From assembly GCA_947452995.1 (NCBI GenBank), contig CANGEV010000003.1, forward strand, positions 1 to 64,000: a stretch of DNA of 64,000 nt, given 5' to 3'. The first letter of the stretch is position 1. The number at the start of each line of letters is the position of its first letter. This stretch comes from Chitinophagales bacterium. Its GTDB lineage: Bacteria > Bacteroidota > Bacteroidia > Chitinophagales > CAIODY01. A program made the position numbers and the translations under genes. Below the pieces are notes generated by a model, which did not search any database, was not told the DNA's origin, and saw only the letters and a list, made by a program, of their open reading frames with translations. Positions 25,984 through 34,555 of the stretch are shown here, one piece after another.

Positions 25984-27893
25984 AGCACCTTCGCTGACTG
26001 AATAATTTCCTCTACCACCGCTGGATCTAGCAAAGTCGTAGTATCTCCTATCGCAGCATACTCCCCTTCCGCAATTTTACGAAGGATACGACGCATTATC
26101 TTTCCAGAGCGCGTTTTCGGAAGTCCTTTTACGAATAGTATTTTATCAGGTTTTGCAATCGCTCCTATCGTCTTCGTTACCGCATTCAAAATATGCTGAC
26201 GAAGCACGTCATCTGTTTTTATATCTGAAGATGCAATAACGTAAGCGAAAATTCCTTGCCCCTTAATATCATGCGGATAGCCAACCACTGCGCTCTCCAC
26301 CACTTCATGATGTAAGTTAATTGCATTCTCCACTTCAGCTGTGCCAATGCGATGACCACTCACATTCAACACGTCATCTACCCTACCTGTAATTCGATAA
26401 AATCCGTTTTCATCACGCAAGCAACCGTCACCCGTAAAATATAAATCTTTATACGCACTAAAATAATTGGTCCGGCAACGTTCATGATCTCCATAAGTCG
26501 TTCGTAACATCCCGGGCCACGGCTTTGCAATACACAAATTCCCGCTCACGTTAGGACCTTCTAATCGATTACCCTGTTCATCCACTAATACAGGCTCTAT
26601 GCCAGGTAAAGGTAAGGTGGCGAAAGACGGTTTCGCTGGCGTAACACCTGCCAAATTAGAAATCAAAATACCACCCGTTTCTGTTTGCCACCAAGTATCT
26701 ACAACAGGCAATGTTCCCTTGCCCGCCTTATCTTGATACCAATGCCAGGCCTCTTCATTGATAGGTTCACCAACCGAACCTAACACTTCTAAAGAGTTTA
26801 AAGACTTTCCTTCAAAAGGTCCATCTCCAAAGCTCATCAGCGAACGAATCGCCGTGGGTGCGGTATATAAAATATTTACGCTATGCTTATCACAAATATC
26901 CCAAAAACGACCAGCATCCGGATAGGTAGGAATACCTTCAAACAACAAACTCGTCGCTCCGGCACTTAATGGACCGTATAGAATATACGAATGCCCTGTT
27001 ATCCAACCGATATCAGCCGTGCAAAAATGAACTTGTCCCGGGCGATATTGAAACACATTGACGAAAGTATAATTCGTCCACACCATATAACCAGCACAGG
27101 TATGCACGACGCCTTTTGGCTTTCCAGTTGATCCACTCGTATACAAAATGAAAAGCATATCCTCTGCGTCCATTACCGTCGCAGGCAGAAAATCCGTACT
27201 TACTCTTTCCATCGCCTCATGCCACCATAGGTCGCGCGAAGCATCCATTGCGCAAGCCTCTCCTGTTCGCTGGTAGACCAATACTTTTTTAACGGATTCC
27301 GTTTTAAGTAAAGCCTCATCTACCACCGCCTTTAAAGGAATAGATTTGTTACCGCGATAAGCGCGGTCACACGTAATCACAAAACTCGCCTGCGCATCCT
27401 CTACTCTATCTGCGATACTTTGTGCGGAAAAGCCTCCGAAAATAACAGAATGTATTGCCCCAATACGCGCACAAGCTAAGGTAGCAATGGCCAATTCAGG
27501 AACCATCCCCATATAAATACACACACGATCCCCCTTTTGAACGCCCATTGCCAACAATACACGTGCACATTGATTCACCGCTTGTAATAGCTCAGCGTAG
27601 GTATATCGACGAACCGCTTCCTGCGGATGATTTGGCTCCCAAACCAAGGCTAATCGATCAGGCGCTGTAGCTGCGTGACGATCTAAACAATTTTCTGTAA
27701 TATTTAATTGCGCCCCCTCAAACCAACGAATAGCTGGTTCTTTAAAATTCCAATCCAACACTTTATCCCATTTACGGTGCCAAACAAAATTTTCTGCGAT
27801 GCCCGACCAAAACTGATCCGGGTAATTCAAACTCTCCGCATAGGCAGTTTGATATTCTGCCATTGTACCAATCTGATAAGGATAATGCTTCAT
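25980..27893 (-). CDS. acs: Acetyl-coenzyme A synthetase
   Basis: The 637-residue ANL-superfamily enzyme has the P-loop-like LYTSGSTGKPKG (about 260), WWQTETGG, the YFTGDGCLRDENGFYRITGRVDD hinge region and the C-terminal PKTRSGKIMRR with the acetylatable Lys. The N-terminus (WHRKWDKVLDWNF ... WFEGAQLNITENCLDRH) is typical of Acs. It converts acetate, ATP and CoA to acetyl-CoA. The start could alternatively be Met 11. It converges on the DUF1566 gene. Confidence 0.95.
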   Translation of the reverse strand: MKHYPYQIGTMAEYQTAYAESLNYPDQFWSGIAENFVWHRKWDKVLDWNFKEPAIRWFEGAQLNITENCLDRHAATAPDRLALVWEPNHPQEAVRRYTYAELLQAVNQCARVLLAMGVQKGDRVCIYMGMVPELAIATLACARIGAIHSVIFGGFSAQSIADRVEDAQASFVITCDRAYRGNKSIPLKAVVDEALLKTESVKKVLVYQRTGEACAMDASRDLWWHEAMERVSTDFLPATVMDAEDMLFILYTSGSTGKPKGVVHTCAGYMVWTNYTFVNVFQYRPGQVHFCTADIGWITGHSYILYGPLSAGATSLLFEGIPTYPDAGRFWDICDKHSVNILYTAPTAIRSLMSFGDGPFEGKSLNSLEVLGSVGEPINEEAWHWYQDKAGKGTLPVVDTWWQTETGGILISNLAGVTPAKPSFATLPLPGIEPVLVDEQGNRLEGPNVSGNLCIAKPWPGMLRTTYGDHERCRTNYFSAYKDLYFTGDGCLRDENGFYRITGRVDDVLNVSGHRIGTAEVENAINLHHEVVESAVVGYPHDIKGQGIFAYVIASSDIKTDDVLRQHILNAVTKTIGAIAKPDKILFVKGLPKTRSGKIMRRILRKIAEGEYAAIGDTTTLLDPAVVEEIIQSAKVL

Positions 27894-28049
27894 AAACTCA
27901 ATAAATTGCCTTTCAAATTAAGGAATGTTTAAAAATTAGCAGATAAAAGTTTAAAAAGCCTCCGACATTTTAAAATAAATCCTAAAATGAGATCAAATTT
28001 GTTTAATTTTAAGTCAATAACATAGCCAGAAACATAAACATCATAAATT

Positions 28050-28082
28050 TTGTTGAATTTTTTCGCCAAAATTATTGAACAA
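28050..28082. promoter_or_regulatory. 33-bp inverted repeat upstream of crtI, candidate CarH operator
   Basis: TTGTTGAAT (28050-28058), a 15-bp spacer, and ATTGAACAA (28074-28082). The arms match except for one base. An inverted repeat with the same arm length, core and total span lies in the sigma/carH intergenic region (31532-31564). It ends 26 bp before the crtI ATG, where repressor binding would be expected to interfere with expression. Confidence 0.55.
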
Positions 28083-28108
28083 ACTAAACAAATGCGTGTT
28101 ACACTACT

Positions 28109-29593
28109 ATGTCACGCATTATAATTATCGGAGCAGGATTCTCCTCTTTATCAGCAGCAGCCTACCTAGCAAAAGCAGGACATGAAGTACATGTACTCGA
28201 AAAATGGGAACAACCCGGCGGGAGAGCACGTACATTTAGCGCAGAAGGTTTCTTATTTGATATGGGACCGAGTTGGTATTGGATGCCCGATGTTTTCGAA
28301 CGCTTCTTTGGCAACTTCGGCAAAAAAGTAAGTGACTATTATAACTTAGTTCGTATAGACCCTTCCTATAAAGTAGTTTGGCAAGATGGTTCCCAATGGG
28401 ATATTCCTGCCGGCATGAAAGCTCTAGCAAAGCTTCTAGAAGAAAAAGAAAAAGGAGCTGGCAAACAATTAGAAAAGTTTCTAGCCCAAGCGAAAAAGAA
28501 ATATGAATTAGGGATTCAAGAATTAGTGTACAAACCGAACCTTTCTTTCGCGGAATATCTTCATTTAGGCTTATTAAAAGGACTATTAGAGTCGGATGTA
28601 TTCACCTCGATGCGCAAGCATATCGCAAAATACTTCTCCGATTCAAAAATCATTGAATTACTTGAATTCCCTGTACTTTTCTTAGGTGCCGGCGCACAAG
28701 ATATTCCAGCTCTTTATAGTTTGATGAACTACGCTGATATCGTTGGCGGTACGTGGTATCCGATGGGAGGAATGCACTTAATTGCCAAAGCAATGGAGGC
28801 AGTGGCAAAGGAACAAGGAGCGCATTTTCATTACGGAGAAGAGGTGATTTCTATTTCAACAAACGGTGATAAAATAAATGGGATAAAAACGTCAAAAGGC
28901 TTATGGGAAGGCGATTTCTATCTCTCGGGTGCAGATTATCACCACACAGAAAATTTATTACCGAAGACATTACAACAATACGATGAAAATTATTGGCAGA
29001 AGCGTACAATGGCGCCTTCCGCATTAATTTATTATGTCGGTTTGAATACTAAAATGCCTGATACGGTGCCGCATCATACCCTTTTCTTCGACGCTGATTT
29101 CGAAAGACATTCTGAAGAAATATATGATCGTCCACAAATGCCGACTGATCCATTATTCTATCTCTGTGCACCTAGTAAAACGGATTCGTCTGTTGCCCCA
29201 GCAGGTTGTGAAAACTTATTCTTTCTTATACCTACAGCACCTGGCTTAGATAACGATACAGAAGAGGTTCGTCAAAAATATTTTGACATGCTGTGCACGC
29301 GACTTGAAAAGCATTATGGAATGAACATCCGTCCGCATATAGTATATCAAAGAAGTTTTTCTGTGAAAGACTTTAAGCAAGACTATAATTCCTTCAAAGG
29401 GAATGCCTATGGACTTGCCAATACCTTAAATCAAACAGCGATTTTAAAACCACGATTAGTAAGCAAAAAAGTGAGGAATCTTGCTTACTGTGGGCAGTTG
29501 ACAGTACCAGGTCCTGGTGTCCCTCCTGCTCTCGTAAGTGGTGAAGTAGCTGCAAATTATATCCATCAAAAATTAAAAAGAACCAATCATTAG
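28109..29593 (+). CDS. crtI: Phytoene desaturase (CrtI family)
   Basis: The 494-residue FAD-dependent enzyme begins with a dinucleotide-binding fold, IIIGAGFSSLSAAAYLA, followed by GHEVHVLEKWEQPGGRARTF, and ends with the CrtI signature NLAYCGQLTVPGPGVPPAL. The third glycine of the GxGxxG motif is replaced by Ser. It introduces double bases of the polyene chain by desaturating phytoene. It is the first gene of crtI-crtB-idi (gaps 3 bp and -4 bp). No lycopene cyclase or hydroxylase gene is in the window, so the end product is open. Confidence 0.92.
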   Translation: MSRIIIIGAGFSSLSAAAYLAKAGHEVHVLEKWEQPGGRARTFSAEGFLFDMGPSWYWMPDVFERFFGNFGKKVSDYYNLVRIDPSYKVVWQDGSQWDIPAGMKALAKLLEEKEKGAGKQLEKFLAQAKKKYELGIQELVYKPNLSFAEYLHLGLLKGLLESDVFTSMRKHIAKYFSDSKIIELLEFPVLFLGAGAQDIPALYSLMNYADIVGGTWYPMGGMHLIAKAMEAVAKEQGAHFHYGEEVISISTNGDKINGIKTSKGLWEGDFYLSGADYHHTENLLPKTLQQYDENYWQKRTMAPSALIYYVGLNTKMPDTVPHHTLFFDADFERHSEEIYDRPQMPTDPLFYLCAPSKTDSSVAPAGCENLFFLIPTAPGLDNDTEEVRQKYFDMLCTRLEKHYGMNIRPHIVYQRSFSVKDFKQDYNSFKGNAYGLANTLNQTAILKPRLVSKKVRNLAYCGQLTVPGPGVPPALVSGEVAANYIHQKLKRTNH

Positions 29594-29596
29594 GAT

Positions 29597-30445
29597 ATGG
29601 AAAACAAAGTTAAACTCTACGAACAAGTAGCATTTGAAAATAGCGAATCGCTCACGAAACGTTATTCAACCTCTTTCAGTAGTGCAATTCGACTATTGCA
29701 TCCGAAATTACACGCACCCATTTATGGCATTTATGGATTTGTACGTGTGGCCGATGAAATTGTCGATAGCTTCCATCATATTGATCAAGCAGCAACCTTA
29801 GCCGCCTTCAAAAAAGAAACCTATGAAGCAATAGAAAAGAAATTTTCTACCAACCCCATTTTACATTCTTTTCAGTCAGTTGTTCATGAATATAAAATAC
29901 AACACGATTTGATAGAATCCTTCTTCAAAAGCATGGAAATGGATTTGGATAAAAAGGCCTATCACACACAAGAAGAATATCAAAGTTATATTTATGGCTC
30001 TGCCGAAGTAGTTGGCTTAATGTGTTTAGCTGTTTTTTGTGAAGGCAACAAAGACTACTGCAACTCACTTGTGGCTCCAGCAAGAGCCTTGGGATCAGCA
30101 TTCCAAAAAATCAATTTCTTAAGAGATTTAAAGGAAGATTATGTTGATTTAAAAAGAACTTATTTTCCAAACGTAGACTTCGACAATTTGAGTGAAGCAG
30201 ATAAAGATGCAATTATTCTAGACATTGAAAACGATTTTCAAAACGGGCTAGAAGGTATTCGCAGACTACCTTTGAGCAGTCGCTTTGGTGTTTATACCGC
30301 ATTCAACTATTATTATAAGCTATTTGAAAAAATCAAAAAAGTACCTGCAAAAACTATTCAGCAAGAACGAATTCGCATTCCTGATATTCGCAAATTCTTT
30401 ATCTTGTTAGAATCCTACTTAACGATACAATTGAATCGCATTTGA
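29597..30445 (+). CDS. crtB: Phytoene synthase
   Basis: The 282-residue trans-isoprenyl diphosphate synthase of the squalene/phytoene type has two Asp-rich motifs, RVADEIVDSFH (about residue 53) and NFLRDLKEDYVDLKRTYFP (about 173-191), which bind Mg-diphosphate. It joins two geranylgeranyl diphosphates into phytoene. It starts 3 bp after crtI. Confidence 0.93.
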   Translation: MENKVKLYEQVAFENSESLTKRYSTSFSSAIRLLHPKLHAPIYGIYGFVRVADEIVDSFHHIDQAATLAAFKKETYEAIEKKFSTNPILHSFQSVVHEYKIQHDLIESFFKSMEMDLDKKAYHTQEEYQSYIYGSAEVVGLMCLAVFCEGNKDYCNSLVAPARALGSAFQKINFLRDLKEDYVDLKRTYFPNVDFDNLSEADKDAIILDIENDFQNGLEGIRRLPLSSRFGVYTAFNYYYKLFEKIKKVPAKTIQQERIRIPDIRKFFILLESYLTIQLNRI

Positions 30446-30957
30446 TGACGTCTGTAATTTTAGTAAATGAATTAGATGAAGCCATAGGAACTATGGAGAA
30501 AATGCAGGCACATCGCGAAGCACTTTTACATAGGGCCTTTTCAGTCATTTTACGAAATAACGAAGGAAAGATATTACTGCAACAACGCGCTCTATCAAAA
30601 TATCATAGCGGAGGATTATGGACCAATACCTGTTGTAGTCATCCTGCTCCAGGAGAAGATATTTTAACAGCCGCGAAACGTCGACTTGAAGAAGAATTAG
30701 GCATTACCTGTCACGATTTGAACGTCAAATATAGCTTCATTTATAAGGCAGTTCTAGACAATGAGCTCACTGAACATGAATTGGATCATGTTGTCTTAGG
30801 AAACTATGACGGCCCTGTTTCTTTAAATGATGAGGAGGTGGCAGCCATCGAATATGTTACCAGCGAAGAGCTCGCTGAACGCATGCAGATAGCACCCGAA
30901 CAATTCACCGTATGGTTTAAAGCTATCTACCAAAGCTTACATCCTGAATTTCTTTAA
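30442..30957 (+). CDS. idi: Isopentenyl-diphosphate delta-isomerase, type I
   Basis: The 171-residue Nudix-fold enzyme has HRAFSVILRN, the SGGLWTNTCCSHPAPGE segment with the catalytic Cys, RRLEEELGI and the YKAVLDNELTEHELDHV motif with the catalytic Glu. It interconverts IPP and DMAPP and so feeds carotenoid synthesis. It overlaps crtB by 4 bp and is followed by a strong terminator. Confidence 0.95.
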   Translation: MMTSVILVNELDEAIGTMEKMQAHREALLHRAFSVILRNNEGKILLQQRALSKYHSGGLWTNTCCSHPAPGEDILTAAKRRLEEELGITCHDLNVKYSFIYKAVLDNELTEHELDHVVLGNYDGPVSLNDEEVAAIEYVTSEELAERMQIAPEQFTVWFKAIYQSLHPEFL

Positions 30958-30960
30958 AAT

Positions 30961-30993
30961 AAAAAAGCCCGTGTCATTGACGCGGGCTTTTTT
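30961..30993 (+). terminator. Terminator of the crtI-crtB-idi operon
   Basis: AAAAAAGCCCG, an inner loop, then CGGGCTTTTTT. The near-perfect hairpin with T run lies 4 bp past the idi stop. It can also act on the opposite strand for the convergent ECF sigma gene. Confidence 0.9.
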
Positions 30994-31018
30994 CTTAATC
31001 CAAAACTACTAACTATAC

Positions 31019-31525
31019 TTATACTGCATAAGTCTTCAATGATTCTTGCAACTCTTTACGTGCAATAAATATTCTACTCTTAACCGTTCCTAAAGGCAAA
31101 TCCAACTCCTCTGCAATTTCTTGGTATTTAAATCCTTCAAAATGCATTAAAAATGGAACTTTAACTTCTGCCTTCAAATCACGCATTGCTAGATCGATAT
31201 CTTTCATAACAAGATTGTTTACGCCTAGATTGTGTTCAGTTTTTGGAGTGCTATTCAAAATAAATTTCGTCTCCGTATTATCAGTAACAGTATTCTGTTT
31301 AACCTTACGACGATAATCGTTAATAAAAATATTACGCATAATGGTGTACAACCATGCCTTGATATTTGTTCCTTCAGCAAACTTGTCTTTGTACTTCAAA
31401 GCCTTGAAAATCGTTTCCTGTACGAGGTCCTTGGCGTCGTCCATGTCTTTCGTTAAAGAATAAGCAAAGGGACGCATGCTACCGCTAAGGCGAATAATAT
31501 CGTTTTGAATGGCAAGTTGTGACAT
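31019..31525 (-). CDS. ECF-type sigma factor, divergent from the CarH-like regulator
   Basis: The 168-residue sigma-70-like protein has region 2 (MDDAKDLVQETIFKALKY, NIKAWLYTIMRNIFINDYRR) and region 4 (KVPFLMHFEGFKYQEIAEEL, PLGTVKSRIFIARKELQ). No anti-sigma gene is adjacent. It lies between the carotenoid operon (convergent) and the CarH-like gene (divergent), so it may be controlled by light through that regulator. A consensus promoter inside a palindrome precedes it. Confidence 0.9.
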   Translation of the reverse strand: MSQLAIQNDIIRLSGSMRPFAYSLTKDMDDAKDLVQETIFKALKYKDKFAEGTNIKAWLYTIMRNIFINDYRRKVKQNTVTDNTETKFILNSTPKTEHNLGVNNLVMKDIDLAMRDLKAEVKVPFLMHFEGFKYQEIAEELDLPLGTVKSRIFIARKELQESLKTYAV

Positions 31526-31531
31526 AGTCTT

Positions 31532-31564
31532 TTGTTTAACTTTTTACTCTGCAAAGTTAAACAA
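31532..31564. promoter_or_regulatory. Perfect 12-bp inverted repeat between the ECF sigma and carH-like genes
   Basis: TTGTTTAACTTT (31532-31543), a 9-bp spacer and AAAGTTAAACAA (31553-31564). The palindrome begins 6 bp upstream of the sigma start and overlaps the sigma -7 box. It is the strongest operator candidate of the window. The regulator gene next to it and the matching site at crtI point to the CarH-like protein as the binder. Confidence 0.65.
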
Positions 31565-31581
31565 GAAATTCAATTGCGCAA
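31552..31581 (-). promoter_or_regulatory. Consensus promoter of the ECF sigma gene
   Basis: On the minus strand TTG (31581-31579), exactly 19 bp spacer, and TAACTTTG (31559-31552). This is a full match to the Bacteroidota primary-sigma consensus. The -7 element lies within one arm of the palindrome. Confidence 0.7.
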
Positions 31582-31656
31582 GTCATAATTTTTTAATTTT
31601 TTGTTATTTTTATACAAGAATTTTAAACCTATTTAAGATTAGAGTGTTGTATAAGC

Positions 31657-32556
31657 ATGTCAAACATGTCAGGAGTTGTTAATTACGCTATAAGTGAGTT
31701 GGCCCAACTTAGTGGGATCAAGCCTCACACGATTAGAATGTGGGAGCAACGCTATGGCATTTTAAAGCCAAAGCGTACCGAAACAAAGATCAGAACTTAT
31801 ACAGATAAGGATCTTCGTTTCCTCATGAACATTGCCTTGCTCAACAGACAAGGTTATAAAATTTCAAAAATCGCTGAATTAGAAAACGAAGTAATCAACA
31901 ACCTCGTTACACAGATTGAACAGTCGGATCCAAGTTTTGAAATATTAGTCGATCAGCTAACGAAAAATATGATTTCCTTCGATGAAATAGGCTTCGAAAG
32001 AACAATCAACACCTCTGTCTTGCGCAATGGCTTCAAAGATACCATGTTGCAAGTAATCTATCCCTTCCTCGAAAAAATTGGTCTTCTTTGGATTACCGGT
32101 CATATCAACCCTGCCCAAGAACATTTTGTATCTAACTTAATTCGTCAAAAGATAATTGTCGCTATTGATGGCCAAAATTTACAATGGGGTCCAGGATCGA
32201 AAAAGATATTATTATTCTTGCCTGCGCACGAATTACACGAGCTCTCTTTATTGTTCTTCACGTACAATTTAAAGACGCAAAACCATCATACGATTTATTT
32301 AGGTGCTAATTTACCGAATGCCGATTTACAACCGGTCATTGATGTATACCAACCAGATTACGTTTTCACCGTACTCACAAGTACACTTTACATAAAGAAC
32401 AGCGTTAATCTCCTACAACAAACAGCGAAAAACAATCCTAAAATTAATTTTAAGATTGCGGGTATGCAAGCGCATCATGCTGCAAAAGGAGCACCGAAAA
32501 ATCTGACTACTTTTCAAAGCTTGCCGGACGTTCTCAAGTTCGGCCAAAATTTGTAA
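31657..32556 (+). CDS. MerR-family regulator with B12-binding domain (CarH/LitR-like photoreceptor)
   Basis: The 299-residue protein has an N-terminal MerR helix-turn-helix (YAISELAQLSGIKPHTIRMWEQRYGIL, about 9-35), a four-helix cobalamin-binding cap with W-x9-EH (WITGHINPAQEH, about 146-157), and a Rossmann B12-binding domain with ELHELS, a variant of the DxHxxG lower-ligand motif. W-x9-EH is the signature of adenosylcobalamin light sensors of the CarH type, which bind operators in the dark and release them in light. The gene is divergent from an ECF sigma and close to crtI-crtB-idi, the classic carotenogenesis context. Confidence 0.88.
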   Translation: MSNMSGVVNYAISELAQLSGIKPHTIRMWEQRYGILKPKRTETKIRTYTDKDLRFLMNIALLNRQGYKISKIAELENEVINNLVTQIEQSDPSFEILVDQLTKNMISFDEIGFERTINTSVLRNGFKDTMLQVIYPFLEKIGLLWITGHINPAQEHFVSNLIRQKIIVAIDGQNLQWGPGSKKILLFLPAHELHELSLLFFTYNLKTQNHHTIYLGANLPNADLQPVIDVYQPDYVFTVLTSTLYIKNSVNLLQQTAKNNPKINFKIAGMQAHHAAKGAPKNLTTFQSLPDVLKFGQNL

Positions 32557-32585
32557 TCCCTCCTCCGAAAGCGTATATTCGTACA

Positions 32586-34493
32586 ATGCGCCGCCGTATT
32601 CTATTTTCTATTTTCATTCTTTTATTTGGGTTAACTGCTTTAGCTCAAACGAAAAATGGAATAGGCATGCAAGTTAAAAACGATTATGACCTAAGTTACG
32701 AACGGCTTCAGCTCCATCTCAATCCAGATCGCTTTTATATCGAGGGCGCTATCCTTTTTAAATTCACCGTTCGCGACTCCGCCATTGCAGAATTTCGTTT
32801 GGATATGAGCGACTCCTTACAGGTCGACTCCATCCTCTATCACGGACAAGCGGCACTTTATCAAGGTCCGCAATCTAATCTCCTCCGCATCAACTTCCTG
32901 TCGCCGCTCGCTCCGCTCGCGACCGACTCCTTGCAAATCTTCTACCATGGTCCGCCTCATCATGCAACCGACCAAGCCTCCTTTACCATCGACACCATAG
33001 ACGGACATCGCGTATTATTTACCCTGTCAGAGCCCTATGGCGCCAAAGATTGGATGCCCTGCAAACAAGGCTTACAAGATAAAATTGATAGCATCGATTT
33101 ATTCTTAAGCTGCGCTGATACTTTACGTACCGCATCAAATGGACTGTTAAAAGAACGTACATTTTACGCGAACCATACTGTTACCGAACATTGGCAAACA
33201 CGCTACCCCACTGCCTCCTATTTGATTGCCGTGGCATGTGCCCCCTATATTGAATACAAAGAGTATTCCATCAAAAACCAAGACTCCCTATTAATTCAAA
33301 ACTTCGTTTATCCAGGCTTCGACACGATAGCACCAAAACAAACAGCTCAATTAATTCCTGTACTACAAAAATTCGAAGATTTATTCGGACCATATCCATT
33401 CAAAAAAGAGAAATATGGTCATGCCCAATTTACGTGGCGTGGTGGAATGGAACACCAAACGCAAACCTTCGTTAAAAATTTCGGTCAAGGACTATTATCA
33501 CACGAACTAGCACATCAATGGTTTGGCGATTTAGTTACTTGTGGCTCTTGGCAGGATATTTGGCTGAATGAAAGTTTTGCCACCTATTGTGCCGTACTTG
33601 CCGATGAAATGGTTTGGAAACCGCAAAGAGCGATCGATTGGCGCTTTCTGACCACCGACCGATTACGCAAAATTGAAGACGGTAGCGTGCATTGTGAAGA
33701 CACTACCTCCATTGCAAGAATTTTTAGTAGCGATTTTAGTTATAATAAAGGAGCCTTTGTACTGCATCAACTTCGTTACCAAATGGGCGATTCTGCCTTT
33801 TTTAAAGCCATTAGAAGCTATTTAAGCGATTCTGTCAATACATACAGCTTTAGTAGAACATCTTCACTTAAAAAGCATTTAAAACAATACTGCAACTTAA
33901 ATATTGACCACTACTTCGCAATATGGCAAGAACAAGCCGCATTACCTGACTATCAAATTTATTTTTGGCAAGACTTCGATAATCGTATTTTTATTAAAGT
34001 TTGGCAACAGACACATAACGACAGCATTGATTTCTACCCTTTACCGCTATCCTTTAAAATTAGAACGGATTGGAATCACGAAGCCGATAGTATCATTCAT
34101 ATCTTCCCGCAAACGAATGGAGAAATCAACAGCATTGCTTTTGATAAGAAAGTATTACTATTAGAAGGTGATCCGAATGCGCAATTATTGGCTAGATTTA
34201 AAGTAGAGGAATTCAATGCAAGTAATCACGCCTACAATAAAAACGACTTCATTATTCGAAATCCTGCTGATCAGGTGATTTGGATACGAGGCAATTCTCA
34301 AACAGCCATTTCTTATCAAATAATCGATGTTTTGGGACGTATTGTACAAAGCGATTCAATGAATGGCTCTAGTGTCTCGAGTGCCGACAATAATTCGCAA
34401 ATTGACATCAACGCGATCAGCTGTGGTTTTTACTTTTTACAACTAACACAACGCAATGGAGCAATTTGGTCTGAATCTTTCATCAAGCAATAG
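32586..34493 (+). CDS. Secreted M1-family metallopeptidase with T9SS sorting domain
   Basis: The 635-residue protein has a signal peptide, an N-terminal saddle domain and the gluzincin site HELAHQWFGDLVTC with the third ligand in WLNESFATY (HExxH-x18-E, about 302-325). The exopeptidase loop reads GGMEHQT instead of GAMEN. The C-terminus (IIRNPADQVIWI ... CGFYFLQLTQRNGAIWSESFIKQ) is a T9SS sorting domain. It probably trims peptides outside the cell. It lies 29 bp after the carH-like gene and may share its transcript, but no functional link is evident. Confidence 0.9.
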   Translation: MRRRILFSIFILLFGLTALAQTKNGIGMQVKNDYDLSYERLQLHLNPDRFYIEGAILFKFTVRDSAIAEFRLDMSDSLQVDSILYHGQAALYQGPQSNLLRINFLSPLAPLATDSLQIFYHGPPHHATDQASFTIDTIDGHRVLFTLSEPYGAKDWMPCKQGLQDKIDSIDLFLSCADTLRTASNGLLKERTFYANHTVTEHWQTRYPTASYLIAVACAPYIEYKEYSIKNQDSLLIQNFVYPGFDTIAPKQTAQLIPVLQKFEDLFGPYPFKKEKYGHAQFTWRGGMEHQTQTFVKNFGQGLLSHELAHQWFGDLVTCGSWQDIWLNESFATYCAVLADEMVWKPQRAIDWRFLTTDRLRKIEDGSVHCEDTTSIARIFSSDFSYNKGAFVLHQLRYQMGDSAFFKAIRSYLSDSVNTYSFSRTSSLKKHLKQYCNLNIDHYFAIWQEQAALPDYQIYFWQDFDNRIFIKVWQQTHNDSIDFYPLPLSFKIRTDWNHEADSIIHIFPQTNGEINSIAFDKKVLLLEGDPNAQLLARFKVEEFNASNHAYNKNDFIIRNPADQVIWIRGNSQTAISYQIIDVLGRIVQSDSMNGSSVSSADNNSQIDINAISCGFYFLQLTQRNGAIWSESFIKQ

Positions 34494-34504
34494 TCTCCAC
34501 CATA

Positions 34505-34534
34505 AAAAAAGGCCTTCTCGAAAGAAGGCCTTTT
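34505..34534. terminator. Bidirectional terminator between the M1 peptidase and gdhA genes
   Basis: AAAAAAGGCCTTCT, loop CGAA, AGAAGGCCTTTT. It is symmetrical, with A and T runs on both sides, and lies between two convergent genes. Confidence 0.9.
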
Positions 34535-34555
34535 AATTTTATAAGCATTACTTGA

